32,208 nt of DNA from Prevotellaceae bacterium (GCA_021153165.1 JAGKTZ010000028.1:1-32208), one strand, 5' to 3'. Positions 9,114-17,639 are shown, counted from the first letter of the stretch. Notes: generated from the letters alone by a model not told the origin. Translations and numbers: made by a program.

Positions 9114-12100
9114 ATGAAAATCCAAAGACTTTGGCGAATGGGCTTGGCGTTACTACTGACATTCTCTGTCATGTCGGTCGACGCACAGACATTCAACGCA
9201 GATGTAGCCAAGCCAACATCTGCCCAACTTACCACTTGGAATCAAGCACTCAATGTATTGTTTACGGACAACTCGTGCTCTGAATTTAACGTGGGTTACA
9301 AGAATTACACTACAGCACAAATGCTGGAAGATCCCCACTATCAAGATCTGCCTGGCACACTGCAAAAGATGGTGCTCAAGATGACCACTGATGGCACTTG
9401 GGAAGAAGCGAATATCAACACAGCAAAACCAGCTTGGGATGCAGAAGTTGCAAAACGTTTGCGCGTACAATTGATTGAGCCTTACAATGACGCCAACGAT
9501 GGCGCAAGCGCATTGCGTATGAATGCTCACACCAACTTGAACAATCCACTCGGACTTTATGCAAATCGCAACCAAGTGCTTTACATCATGGTGGAAGGCG
9601 AATTGAAGGCTGGTGCTACACTCTATTTGTCTACATGGACAGGCCACAGCAAGCCTGGCACAGCCTACAACGAAGGTACTAAGTTGCAACCTGGTTTGAA
9701 TGTCGTTCCTGTAAATATTGATGGTACCACTGGTTGTCTCAACTACGTGGTTAAGACATTTGATACCACAAAGGGTTATGGTAGCAAAGCATGTGCACGC
9801 AAATTGTCTGACTACGAAGATTTGAAGGTTCACGTCGAAGGCGGTATCCTGAATGGTTTCTACAATGCCGTGGGTGACAAACTTTGGGGCGAAGGTGATA
9901 CTAATGAAGATTGGGATTACTATGCCGCACGTGCAACTGATGCCGACCTCACTGTTTTAGGTAAGTACATCACTTTACAATTCCCATTCAAAGATAATTT
10001 GACCGAAGGCAACAAGGGGCTTGATTATTATTTCACTGGCAAGAATCGCATAGAAGACATTCTCGCTATTTGGGACAACATCATGCTTTGGGAGCGCTTG
10101 TTGATGGGCGTTGCCAGCAAGGAACAATTCACCGAAGCTAATGCGAAGTGGAAATCTCCCTATTCAGACAAGGACGAAGTCTTTGCTTTCACAGGCGACA
10201 ACAACGATGAATTTGCTTGCGATTTCAGCGAATACTACAACATCCACGGTCTTGCCTTTGGCGTAGGTGGCACAGCATACATGTATGGAGGCTGGGACCA
10301 CTGCGGTTACCACTATAATACCATGAGCAGTATCATGGACGACATCCTCACTTCATCTGGTTCGTACTGGGGTCCTGGTCACGAGATAGGTCACCAACAT
10401 CAAGCTCCAATGACTTTGAATGGTTTGACCGAAGTCACCAACAACCTTTTCTCCAACGTGGTCCTTTGGTACGCAGGTTTGAGCACATCACGTGTCAATG
10501 GTTCCGAGGGTGCATTGGCATTGGTTTACGAAGCCTTCCGCAAAGACGGCAGCGACTTCTACACCAACAACATTTGGTCACTCACTCACATGTACTATCG
10601 TTTGTTCCAATACTACCACTTGCTTGGTCACAACAACGAATTCTATCCCCGTCTCTATGAAATGTTGAGACAAAATCCGATGAACAAGGCATACAATCAG
10701 GATGGCGATGCTGGTTTGCTTCATTTCTACAAATTGGCATGCGATGCAGCTGGCGAAGACCTTACCGAGTTCTTCCGTGCTCATGGTATGTTGGAAGTGA
10801 TGGACAATCGTTTCGTAGGCGACTATGCCAACTCGGTTTACTCTACTTCACAAAAGCAAATCGACGCAGCCATTGCATCTGTCAAGGCTAAGGGCTACAA
10901 GGAAAACCTTGCCGTACTCTTCATCAACGACGGCACAGGCGAAGAAGTCATCGGCAACAAGGGTACAGCGCTCGAGCTGTACGAAGGTTTTGCCACTGCA
11001 CACGTGGGCAACTATGCACATTTCTATGCCGAACCAACAGCATATACTTATACCATCAAGAACAAATACGTCAATATGACTGGCGAAGGTGGCGTAGGTT
11101 TCTTGATTCGCAACGACAAGGGTGAAATCGTTGCTTTCTCCAACAAGAAGGGCTTTGATATCACCGACGAAGCAGCAGCTGTTTTGATGCTTGGTAAGGG
11201 TAAGTTGCAAGTGATGAAGGGCGACAATACCACTATTGATGCTATTGGCGACGAAACTACGATGAAATACAACTTGCTTTATAGCTTGATCAAAAAGGCT
11301 AAGGCTATCGACGCTTTGGCTGACGAAACTGGCTTGCAAGTTGGTTACTATAAGTCTGAAATGCTCGACGAGATGCGTGAAGCCCTGGCGGCTGCACAAG
11401 AAGTATATGATGCAGCTACTGTAGATAAATATACTGCCGTTTACCAATCACTCTATGATGCTGTCACCGAAATCGAAAGCAACAAGGGGGCTATGAATGT
11501 CATCATCCCTGGTAGTACTTATACCATCAAGAATGCTGAAAACACAGGTCGCTCATTGAGCATCAACTCTACGTCTAAGGTGGTCAATTGTGCAGTCAAC
11601 AATGCCAAGAACAAACTGCAACAATGGGTGTTCGAACGTGCTCCACAAGCTGATTGCTATTACATCAAGAATGTCAAGACCGAAACCTACCTCGCAGCCT
11701 TGCCTGATGGTGAAACGATGACTGCTGATGCGACTACACCTCAAATCGCATACAAAGTGATCAACATGGGCAATGGCGTCATGGCGTTGCAATGTCAAGA
11801 CGAAAACCTCAAATCGCTCAACTATGGTAGCAAGGGGGTCATCGGTTGGAGCCACGACAATACAGAGGGTTCATGGTGGCACATCACTGCGCTCGAATTG
11901 AATCAAACCGAGTTGGATCGTGCTGAGCTCGACCAGCTCATCAAGGACACACGTACATTGCTCAACGAAATGGGCAAGGACGTCCTCCTGCCTGGTAAAT
12001 TGCCTTTGCAAGTAGAGGACGAAAGTGCATGTTTCTACCTTTCATCTAATGCAGACCAAAACGTCGTAGGTAATGCTACAGATGGTGGCGGTGTGGCAGC

Positions 12101-12848
12101 TCTCTTGGACAACAATACCTCTACATACCTCCACACACAATGGAATGGTACTGCTGTCAATGCTCCACACCACGTACAGGTAAATATGGTCGATGGCAAG
12201 TTGCTCAGCGAATTATCTATTTCATACGCTACTCGCTACACAGCCGATCCTTCCAGCACTTCACCAGCACCAAGCCTCATTGACTTGCAGGGTAGTACTG
12301 ATGGCAAGACATTCCGTTCTATCAAGAAATATGCTTCTTCAAATGCCACCAACCCACTACCTCGCTACACCAACCCTGGCGTATACTGGAACTCACCTAA
12401 AGTGATCACCACGACTCCTTACAAGGTGATTCGTCTCGTTGTCACCGAGTCTATCGGCCCAGGCAATAGCAAATACAACAATCGCGCATTCTTCGCAATG
12501 TCCGAATTTGCTTTGATCAATCACAAGACTGTGGTCAACTCGCTCATAGATGAATACGTGGGTGCAGAAGAAGTGTACATCGCTGCTGCCGACCAAATGT
12601 TCCAATCAAGTCAAGTCAGCGAAAACATGGCTGCTACTGCCGAAGAAATGTCTGCAGCATTGGCCAACCTCCAAGCGAAATACGACAAGTTGCTCTATGT
12701 CTTCGAAAACGGCTTGGTAGGTATCGGTCATATCACTACCGACAGCAGCAAGGCTAAGGGCATCTTCGACCTCAGCGGTCGTCGCCTCGACAAAGTCACT
12801 GCTCCTGGCATCTACATCATTGATGGACAGAAGAAGGTGGTAAGGTAA
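9114..12848 (+). CDS. M60-like (mucinase-type) zinc metallopeptidase with lectin-like and discoidin domains and T9SS-like tail
   Basis: A large exported protein (1244 residues; signal peptide cleaved near VDA24-Q). The catalytic M60/enhancin-like domain carries HEIGH at 423-427 and a third ligand at Glu440, giving HExxH-x12-E, within the family's HExxH-x(8-28)-E gluzincin pattern. Members cut O-glycosylated proteins such as mucins. Downstream are a helical FIVAR-like segment (about 730-790), a ricin-type beta-trefoil-like region (about 795-926, repeated YTIKN and W motifs), a discoidin/F5-8C-like domain (about 967-1136) that may bind glycans, a second helical segment, and a C-terminal tail (1202-1244) with GIFDLSGRRL and PGIYIIDGQK, resembling T9SS sorting tails. 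The substrate is inferred from the family and from neighbouring nanS and nagA, with which it probably forms a transcription unit. A strong terminator follows. Confidence 0.9.
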   Translation: MKIQRLWRMGLALLLTFSVMSVDAQTFNADVAKPTSAQLTTWNQALNVLFTDNSCSEFNVGYKNYTTAQMLEDPHYQDLPGTLQKMVLKMTTDGTWEEANINTAKPAWDAEVAKRLRVQLIEPYNDANDGASALRMNAHTNLNNPLGLYANRNQVLYIMVEGELKAGATLYLSTWTGHSKPGTAYNEGTKLQPGLNVVPVNIDGTTGCLNYVVKTFDTTKGYGSKACARKLSDYEDLKVHVEGGILNGFYNAVGDKLWGEGDTNEDWDYYAARATDADLTVLGKYITLQFPFKDNLTEGNKGLDYYFTGKNRIEDILAIWDNIMLWERLLMGVASKEQFTEANAKWKSPYSDKDEVFAFTGDNNDEFACDFSEYYNIHGLAFGVGGTAYMYGGWDHCGYHYNTMSSIMDDILTSSGSYWGPGHEIGHQHQAPMTLNGLTEVTNNLFSNVVLWYAGLSTSRVNGSEGALALVYEAFRKDGSDFYTNNIWSLTHMYYRLFQYYHLLGHNNEFYPRLYEMLRQNPMNKAYNQDGDAGLLHFYKLACDAAGEDLTEFFRAHGMLEVMDNRFVGDYANSVYSTSQKQIDAAIASVKAKGYKENLAVLFINDGTGEEVIGNKGTALELYEGFATAHVGNYAHFYAEPTAYTYTIKNKYVNMTGEGGVGFLIRNDKGEIVAFSNKKGFDITDEAAAVLMLGKGKLQVMKGDNTTIDAIGDETTMKYNLLYSLIKKAKAIDALADETGLQVGYYKSEMLDEMREALAAAQEVYDAATVDKYTAVYQSLYDAVTEIESNKGAMNVIIPGSTYTIKNAENTGRSLSINSTSKVVNCAVNNAKNKLQQWVFERAPQADCYYIKNVKTETYLAALPDGETMTADATTPQIAYKVINMGNGVMALQCQDENLKSLNYGSKGVIGWSHDNTEGSWWHITALELNQTELDRAELDQLIKDTRTLLNEMGKDVLLPGKLPLQVEDESACFYLSSNADQNVVGNATDGGGVAALLDNNTSTYLHTQWNGTAVNAPHHVQVNMVDGKLLSELSISYATRYTADPSSTSPAPSLIDLQGSTDGKTFRSIKKYASSNATNPLPRYTNPGVYWNSPKVITTTPYKVIRLVVTESIGPGNSKYNNRAFFAMSEFALINHKTVVNSLIDEYVGAEEVYIAAADQMFQSSQVSENMAATAEEMSAALANLQAKYDKLLYVFENGLVGIGHITTDSSKAKGIFDLSGRRLDKVTAPGIYIIDGQKKVVR

Positions 12849-12872
12849 TATTCCTCAGAATAGTCTATACTC

Positions 12873-12910
12873 GAGGATGTGGCAAGTTCATTCGTGCCAC
12901 ATCCTCTTTG
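12873..12910 (+). terminator. Intrinsic terminator of the M60 peptidase gene
   Basis: A perfect 12-bp stem, GAGGATGTGGCA (12873-12884) / TGCCACATCCTC (12895-12906), with a 10-nt loop and a short T-rich tail (TTTG). It ends the glycan locus about 25 nt after the stop codon. Confidence 0.85.
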
Positions 12911-13008
12911 TATATTAGCGCAGTAATAGCGCTGGAGAAAACCCTCCACCCTATCCCACAAATGCGCATCAACAACAAAAAATAAAAAAATATCGCAATA
13001 TCAGCATT

Positions 13009-13043
13009 TTTCAGATTCATTTCAGATTTAGACCATAATTTTG
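13009..13043 (+). promoter_or_regulatory. Promoter of the PepSY-like gene with two direct repeats
   Basis: TAATTTTG (13036-13043) is a good Bacteroidetes -7 box about 45 nt before the ATG. The -33 position lacks TTTG. Instead there are two exact 9-nt direct repeats TTTCAGATT at 13009-13017 and 13020-13028, spaced 11 bp start to start and ending 7 nt before the -7 box. This resembles OmpR/PhoB-type activator sites that replace a weak -35 element. Confidence 0.55.
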
Positions 13044-13087
13044 CTCTCAGAAACAAGAAAAGAATAGAATATTAATCTAAAAAAGTA

Positions 13088-13534
13088 ATGAATATGAAAA
13101 AGAATTTAAGAAACCTCGCCCTCGCATTTGTATGTTTTATTTCGGCACAAACGGCCTTTGCATTCAACGACCGCCCCATCAGCCCCGACCAACTGCCTCA
13201 AGCTGCTCAGCAAATACTCAGCAAGCATTTCTCGGGTATTAAAATCAAAATTGCTAAGTACGAGTCGTTGGAAAGAAGTTACGACGTAGTCCTGGAAAAC
13301 GGCGTCACCCTGGAATTCAACAAGCAAGGCGCATGGACCGAAATTGACGGTCGGCACACCGCCATCCCTGCCGAACTTGTACCAAGTCAAATAAGGGATT
13401 ATGTCAACGCACATCACGCTGGCGCACAAGTACTGAAGATTGAAAAGGTGCGTTCGTTTTATGAAGTAGACCTGACTGGCGATGTCGATTTAACCTTCAA
13501 CAAGCGATTCAAGGTAATAGACATCGACTACTAA
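13088..13534 (+). CDS. Small exported PepSY-like protein (DUF2874)
   Basis: A 148-residue protein with signal peptide (hydrophobic core LALAFVCFISA, cleavage near AFA-F). The mature part has two tandem PepSY-like halves, each with a helix followed by strands. The first runs about 31-88 (ILSKHFSG, then YDVVLENGVTLEFNKQGAW). The second runs about 95-148 (IRDYVNAHHAG, then YEVDLTGDVDLTFNKRFKV). The family is common and often multi-copy in Bacteroidetes; its biochemical role is not established. Some members are linked to two-component systems, which fits the direct repeats in the promoter, but no regulator gene is adjacent. ATG at 13088 is used; a second in-frame ATG two codons later is possible. 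The transcript probably ends in repeat copy B. Confidence 0.85.
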   Translation: MNMKKNLRNLALAFVCFISAQTAFAFNDRPISPDQLPQAAQQILSKHFSGIKIKIAKYESLERSYDVVLENGVTLEFNKQGAWTEIDGRHTAIPAELVPSQIRDYVNAHHAGAQVLKIEKVRSFYEVDLTGDVDLTFNKRFKVIDIDY

Positions 13535-13604
13535 TGCATCCCTCCTCGACAATACCGCCCTATTCCATCCAAAGATCAGTTTTAAAAAAAGACAGACAAT
13601 GATA

Positions 13605-13690
13605 GGATTTAAAAAGTCAAGACCTTGTAAAAATTTCGCGACGCCTCGTTAAAAAAACATTAGACTTTTTTTCAAGAAAGCCTTGGCTTT
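13605..13690 (+). repeat. 3'-end repeat element, copy B (downstream of the PepSY-like gene); likely terminator
   Basis: In the plus-strand sense direction it reads AAAAAGTCAAGACC, then AATTTCGCGACGCCTCGTT, then TTAGAC with a run of seven T. The outer arms AAAAAGTC (13611-13618) and GACTTTTT (13663-13670) pair over 8 bp before the T run. It shares the AATTTCGCGACG core with copies C and D. It aligns with them when all are read in the direction of the gene they follow. It starts about 75 nt after the stop. The rest of the gap to der holds the der terminator and no gene. Confidence 0.7.
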
Positions 13691-13793
13691 TTATTTGCAG
13701 CAATTTCACAAATCTTTCTCCAAATTTTGTTGAAGAAAACCTTTGATACTTTTTTCACAATTATTTAAGTAAAGTATCTATACTCTATACAAA

Positions 13794-13836
13794 ATATCTG
13801 GAAATATGCCCTATGATAGGCTACATTTCCAGATAT
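13794..13836 (-). terminator. Terminator hairpin of der
   Basis: A perfect 12-bp inverted repeat, ATATCTGGAAAT (13794-13805) / ATTTCCAGATAT (13825-13836), with a loop that can pair internally, about 30 nt after the der stop. The minus-strand tail is ATTTTG, so the U tract is short. It could also stop convergent transcription from the plus strand. Confidence 0.65.
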
Positions 13837-13865
13837 ACTATTTCACACATGCGCTACGCTGCGAT

Positions 13866-15182
13866 TTATTTCTGTCGGATAAAGATATTGATGGGTGTGC
13901 CACAGAAGTCCCAACGCTCGCGAATCTTGTTTTCCAGGAAGCGCTTATAGGGCTCCTTGACGTATTGTGGCAAGTTGGCGTAGAATACGAAAGTAGGAAT
14001 TTGCGTATCTGTGGGCTGCGAACAATACTTAATCTTGATGTACTTACCCTTGATAGAAGGTGGAGGATAGGCTTCGATCAGTGGAAGCATTTCTTCGTTC
14101 AACTTAGCTGTGCTGACGTGACGTTTGCGGTTGTTGAACACTTCTTGCGCCGTCTCGAGCACCTTGAAGATGCGCTGCTTAGTCACCGCCGAAGCAAAGA
14201 TAATGGGGAAGTCGGTAAATGGCGCCATACGATCATAGATAGCATTGCGGAAGGTGTCGATAGCCGCTTGCGACTTGTCTTCCACCAAGTCCCACTTGTT
14301 GACTACTACGACCAGGCTCTTGTTGTTGCGCTGAATGATCTGGAAGATATTCATATCCTGGCCTTCGATACCACGTGTAGCATCAATCATGAGGATACAA
14401 ACATCTGAATTTTCGATAGCACGGATAGAGCGCATCACAGAATAGAATTCCAAATCTTCGGTAACCTTGTTCTTGCGGCGAATACCTGCTGTATCGACTA
14501 AGTGGAAGTCAAATCCAAACTTCTGATAACGGGTCAAAATGCTGTCACGTGTAGTGCCTGCTATATCGGTGACGATGTGACGATCTTCGCCAATAAATGC
14601 ATTGATGATACTACTCTTGCCTACGTTGGGGCGACCAACGACAGAGAAACGAGGGATGCGTGCTTCTTCTTCATCCATCTTCTTTTCTTCGCCAAGGTTT
14701 TCTACGATCAAGTCAAGCAATTCGCCCGTACCGCTACCCGTTGCTGCAGAGACACAGATAGGATCGCCAAGACCAAGGCTATAGAATTCGGGAGCGCCAT
14801 AACGGTCGGCATTGTCGTCGGTCTTGTTTGTGCAAAGGAGTACAGGCAACTTGACACGGCGCAGAATAGAAGCAACAGCCATATCCAAGTCTGTGACGCC
14901 ATTCTTGACATCGACGAGGAAGAGGATCAGGTCTGCTTCTTCTGTAGCAAGGGAAACTTGCTTGCGGATTTCTTCTTCAAAAATATCGTCAGAATTGACT
15001 ACCCAACCACCAGTATCTACCAACGAGAATTCGCGACCTACCCACTCGCACTTGCCATATTGGCGGTCGCGAGTCGTACCAGCCACATCACTTACGATGG
15101 CTTGGCGTGTACCGGTCAGACGATTGAAGAGTGTGGACTTACCCACGTTGGGGCGACCCACTATTGCAACTAATTTAGACAT
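13866..15182 (-). CDS. der: Ribosome-assembly GTPase Der (EngA)
   Basis: A tandem-GTPase factor needed for maturation of the 50S ribosomal subunit. The start at 15182 (MSKLVAIVGRPNVGKS) gives 438 residues, the normal family length. An upstream in-frame start at 15284 would add 34 residues encoded by a degenerate repeat array and is rejected. The first G domain has GRPNVGKST (9-17), the DxxG motif DTGG and NKTD. The second has GRPNVGKSS near residue 180, DTAG and NKWD. A C-terminal KH-like domain follows (about 350-438). It is the last gene of the yceD-rpmF-fabH-era-der cluster. Confidence 0.97.
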   Translation of the reverse strand: MSKLVAIVGRPNVGKSTLFNRLTGTRQAIVSDVAGTTRDRQYGKCEWVGREFSLVDTGGWVVNSDDIFEEEIRKQVSLATEEADLILFLVDVKNGVTDLDMAVASILRRVKLPVLLCTNKTDDNADRYGAPEFYSLGLGDPICVSAATGSGTGELLDLIVENLGEEKKMDEEEARIPRFSVVGRPNVGKSSIINAFIGEDRHIVTDIAGTTRDSILTRYQKFGFDFHLVDTAGIRRKNKVTEDLEFYSVMRSIRAIENSDVCILMIDATRGIEGQDMNIFQIIQRNNKSLVVVVNKWDLVEDKSQAAIDTFRNAIYDRMAPFTDFPIIFASAVTKQRIFKVLETAQEVFNNRKRHVSTAKLNEEMLPLIEAYPPPSIKGKYIKIKYCSQPTDTQIPTFVFYANLPQYVKEPYKRFLENKIRERWDFCGTPINIFIRQK

Positions 15183-15196
15183 ATTCTTATGATTTG

Positions 15197-15279
15197 AATA
15201 AGTAGACAAGTGGACGTGGAAACAAGTAGACTTGAGAAAAGTAAACTTGTAGACAAGTTGAGAGTAAACAAGTAAACTC
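15197..15279 (-). repeat. Degenerate octamer tandem repeat between era and der
   Basis: On the minus strand about ten consecutive 7-8-nt units resemble TCTACTTG: TTTACTTG, TTTACTCT, CAACTTG, TCTACAAG, TTTACTTT, TCTCAAG, TCTACTTG, TTTCCACG, TCCACTTG and TCTACTTA. The array fills most of the 135-bp era-der gap and ends about 15 nt before the der ATG. Function is unknown. It could be a slipped-strand microsatellite or a leader element. Confidence 0.6.
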
Positions 15280-15317
15280 ACCAATTTTTCATTTTGTCAA
15301 CTCGTCAATCTATAAAC

Positions 15318-16199
15318 TTAATTTTGCTGATAACCGTAGGCTTCAAGGCGGCGTGAACTGCTTCTCCAGTCTTTGTCTACCTTGACAAATATTTCGAGAT
15401 AGATGCTTTTCTCAAAGAATTTTTCAAGTGTCTTGCGTGCCTCGGTGCTTACCTTCTTGAGCGCCACGCCTTGGTGACCGATGATAATTCCTTTCTGGCT
15501 ATCACGTTCTACATAGATAATGGCACTGATGTGAATGCTCTTCTCTTTTTCCTTGAACTGCTCCACTACGACTTCCACTGCATAGGGAATTTCTTTGTCA
15601 TAGTAAAGCAAAATCTTTTCGCGAATGATTTCTGTGACAAAGAATCTTGCGGGTTTGTCGGTCCACTGATCTTTGTCAAAATAAGGCGGTGATTCGGGCA
15701 ATAATTCCTTGATGCGTGAGAGCAAATTGTCTACATTAAATTTCGCTGTAGCTGAGATAGGAAATATTTCAGCAGTGGGCAAAACCTCATGCCATTGCTC
15801 CACAAGAGTCTCCAGTTCTTTTTGGTTGGACAAATCTATTTTGTTTATCACCAAAAGAATGGGGACATTCAGTTTGGTCACCTTTTGCAAGAAGTCCGCG
15901 TTCTTGTCTATCTTTTCTACGACGTCTGTCACATAGAGCAATACGTCTGCATCCTCTAAAGCGGATTCTGAGAAAGCCAACATTGACTCTTGCAACTTAT
16001 AATTAGGTTTCAATACACCCGGGGTATCTGAAAATACAATCTGAGCCTCATCACTATTGATAATGCCCATGATGCGGTGGCGCGTAGTTTGTGCCTTGAA
16101 CGTAGCAATAGAGATACGCTCGCCCACCAACAAGTTCATCAGTGTAGATTTCCCTACGTTGGGATTACCTACAATATTTACAAATCCGGCTTTGTGCAT
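15318..16199 (-). CDS. era: Ribosome-assembly GTPase Era
   Basis: A GTPase that binds the 3' end of 16S rRNA and checks 30S maturation; cytoplasmic and membrane-associated. The 293-residue protein is of usual length. It has the G1 motif GNPNVGKST (11-19), a switch region with TTRHRIMGI, DTPG (G3), NKID (G4) and SATAKFN (G5). A C-terminal KH domain follows, with the RNA-binding signature GIIIGHQGVALKKVSTEAR. It starts 22 nt after the fabH stop, so the two are cotranscribed. The era-fabH neighbourhood is common in Bacteroidetes. Confidence 0.98.
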   Translation of the reverse strand: MHKAGFVNIVGNPNVGKSTLMNLLVGERISIATFKAQTTRHRIMGIINSDEAQIVFSDTPGVLKPNYKLQESMLAFSESALEDADVLLYVTDVVEKIDKNADFLQKVTKLNVPILLVINKIDLSNQKELETLVEQWHEVLPTAEIFPISATAKFNVDNLLSRIKELLPESPPYFDKDQWTDKPARFFVTEIIREKILLYYDKEIPYAVEVVVEQFKEKEKSIHISAIIYVERDSQKGIIIGHQGVALKKVSTEARKTLEKFFEKSIYLEIFVKVDKDWRSSSRRLEAYGYQQN

Positions 16200-16221
16200 T
16201 GATTTTCTAATTTTTCTATGA

Positions 16222-17211
16222 TTAATAACCCCACTTCAAATACGCTGCGCCCCAAGTAAAGCCTGCGCCAAAAGCGGTAAGGATGAGATTATCTCCCTTG
16301 TTCAACTGCGACTCATAATCCCAAAGTGCCAAGGGTAAAGTACCTGCCGAAGTATTACCATAGCGCTGGATATTGAGCATTACCTTTTCCATGGGAACTT
16401 CGAGGCGGTTGGCTACAGCATCGATGATACGGAGATTGGCTTGATGAGGCAATACCCAAGCGATATTTTCCTTGTTCAAACCATTTCTATCTGCGATCAA
16501 AGCGCAAGAATCGCTCATATTGGTCACAGCAAACTTGAACACGGTGCGACCTTCTTGATGGACGTAGTGCATGCGATTAGCCACTGTAAAATGAGATGGA
16601 GGACAAACCGAACCACCCGCCTTCATGTGCAAAAATGGCAAACCATGTCCGTCTGTGCGCAAGTGAGAATCCATCCAACCATATTCTTCGGTAGTAGGTT
16701 CCAAAAGCACAGCGCCAGCACCATCGCCAAAGATTGGACAAGTAGCACGATCCGTGTAGTCTACCATACTCGACATCTTGTCAGCACCGCATACTACGAC
16801 TTTCTTGTAACGGCCACTTTGAATCAATCCTGAAGCAACTTCCATTGCATATAGGAAACCACAACATGCAGCTTGCATATCAAACGCATAAGCATTCTGC
16901 ATACCAAGACGGCCTACTACAATTGATGCGGTAGAAGGGAAATGATAGTCGGGAGTAGATGTCGTTACGATCAAGCAGTCCACTTCCTGAGGATCAGTAT
17001 TGGTCTTTTGCAAAAGTTGCTTCACAGCTTTGCGCGCCATATAACTTGTGCCTAAACCTTCTTCCTTCAGGATGCGACGTTCCTTGATACCAATACGCGT
17101 CATAATCCATTCGTCGGTCGTATCGACCATACGGGACAATTCCTCGTTGTTAAGTATATATTCTGGCACGTAACCACCGACGCCGGTAATTACAGCATTA
17201 ATCTTTTCCAT
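16222..17211 (-). CDS. fabH: Beta-ketoacyl-ACP synthase III
   Basis: FabH starts type II fatty acid synthesis by condensing an acyl-CoA (acetyl- or branched-chain) with malonyl-ACP. The 329-residue thiolase-fold protein has the full catalytic triad: Cys116 in QAACCGF, His256 in PHQAN and Asn286 in YGNTSAGT. The conserved DTTDEWI and FGDGAGA segments are also present. The usual partner plsX, often found between rpmF and fabH, is absent here. It is separated from rpmF by a strong terminator hairpin, so part of its expression should come from a promoter inside the 17.21-17.33 kb gap, although no perfect -7 box was found there. It is tightly followed by era. Confidence 0.97.
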   Translation of the reverse strand: MEKINAVITGVGGYVPEYILNNEELSRMVDTTDEWIMTRIGIKERRILKEEGLGTSYMARKAVKQLLQKTNTDPQEVDCLIVTTSTPDYHFPSTASIVVGRLGMQNAYAFDMQAACCGFLYAMEVASGLIQSGRYKKVVVCGADKMSSMVDYTDRATCPIFGDGAGAVLLEPTTEEYGWMDSHLRTDGHGLPFLHMKAGGSVCPPSHFTVANRMHYVHQEGRTVFKFAVTNMSDSCALIADRNGLNKENIAWVLPHQANLRIIDAVANRLEVPMEKVMLNIQRYGNTSAGTLPLALWDYESQLNKGDNLILTAFGAGFTWGAAYLKWGY

Positions 17212-17326
17212 GGTTAATCCTTTTTGCGGTGAACTTTTATGTGCATCGACTTATCTGAATCAGACTAAATAAAGTATAGATGAATCGACACCATAGAAAA
17301 GCGCCACCCACGCATTAAAAAGACTA

Positions 17327-17367
17327 AAAAGGAGAACCGTCGTAATTCTCACGACTGCTCTCCTTTT
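17327..17367. terminator. Bidirectional terminator hairpin between rpmF and fabH
   Basis: AAAAGGAGA (17327-17335) pairs with TCTCCTTTT (17359-17367), and inner GTCGT/ACGAC arms extend the stem after a small internal loop. Both strands carry T-rich tails (TTTTTAGTCTTTTT on minus; TTTTACTTTTCTTTTTT on plus). It starts shortly after the rpmF stop and may split the yceD-rpmF and fabH-era-der units. Confidence 0.8.
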
Positions 17368-17383
17368 ACTTTTCTTTTTTCAA

Positions 17384-17572
17384 TTACTCAGCAACTTCTT
17401 CCTTTACGATAGCCAACTTACCACGGTAGTAACCACAAGTAGAGCAAACTGTATGGTAGATGTGCCAGTCGCCACAATTAGGACAGATTGCGAGCGTAGG
17501 TGCTACTGCCTTGTCGTGAGTTCTACGCTTCAAAGTTCTGGTCTTCGATTGTCTTCTTTTAGGATGTGCCAT
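17384..17572 (-). CDS. rpmF: 50S ribosomal protein L32
   Basis: A 62-residue basic ribosomal protein of the large subunit. It begins MAHPKRRQSKTRTLKRRTHD, the typical L32 N-terminus, and has a zinc-ribbon: CPNCG at residues 30-34 and CSTCGYY further on, giving two complete Cys pairs (the zinc-binding C+ form). The acidic tail KEEVAE is longer than in many L32 proteins. The gene follows yceD after 67 nt, the classic YceD-L32 pairing, and is followed by a strong hairpin terminator. Confidence 0.96.
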   Translation of the reverse strand: MAHPKRRQSKTRTLKRRTHDKAVAPTLAICPNCGDWHIYHTVCSTCGYYRGKLAIVKEEVAE

Positions 17573-17639
17573 TTTACTTGTTTATTTTTTATTGTTAATA
17601 AATTTCAGTTATTATTTCTCTTTTGCCAGCTTTCTGCTT

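Noticed and set aside
9153..9833. 226-codon antisense frame inside the M60 peptidase gene, and similar long antisense frames in ppdK and other genes
   Set aside because: They mirror the codon pattern of strongly supported genes and show no motifs or start signals of their own.
15183..15284. 34-residue N-terminal extension of Der starting upstream of MSKLVAIVG
   Set aside because: The extension is encoded by the degenerate octamer array, has no similarity to Der, and the ATG at 15182 gives the standard family length.
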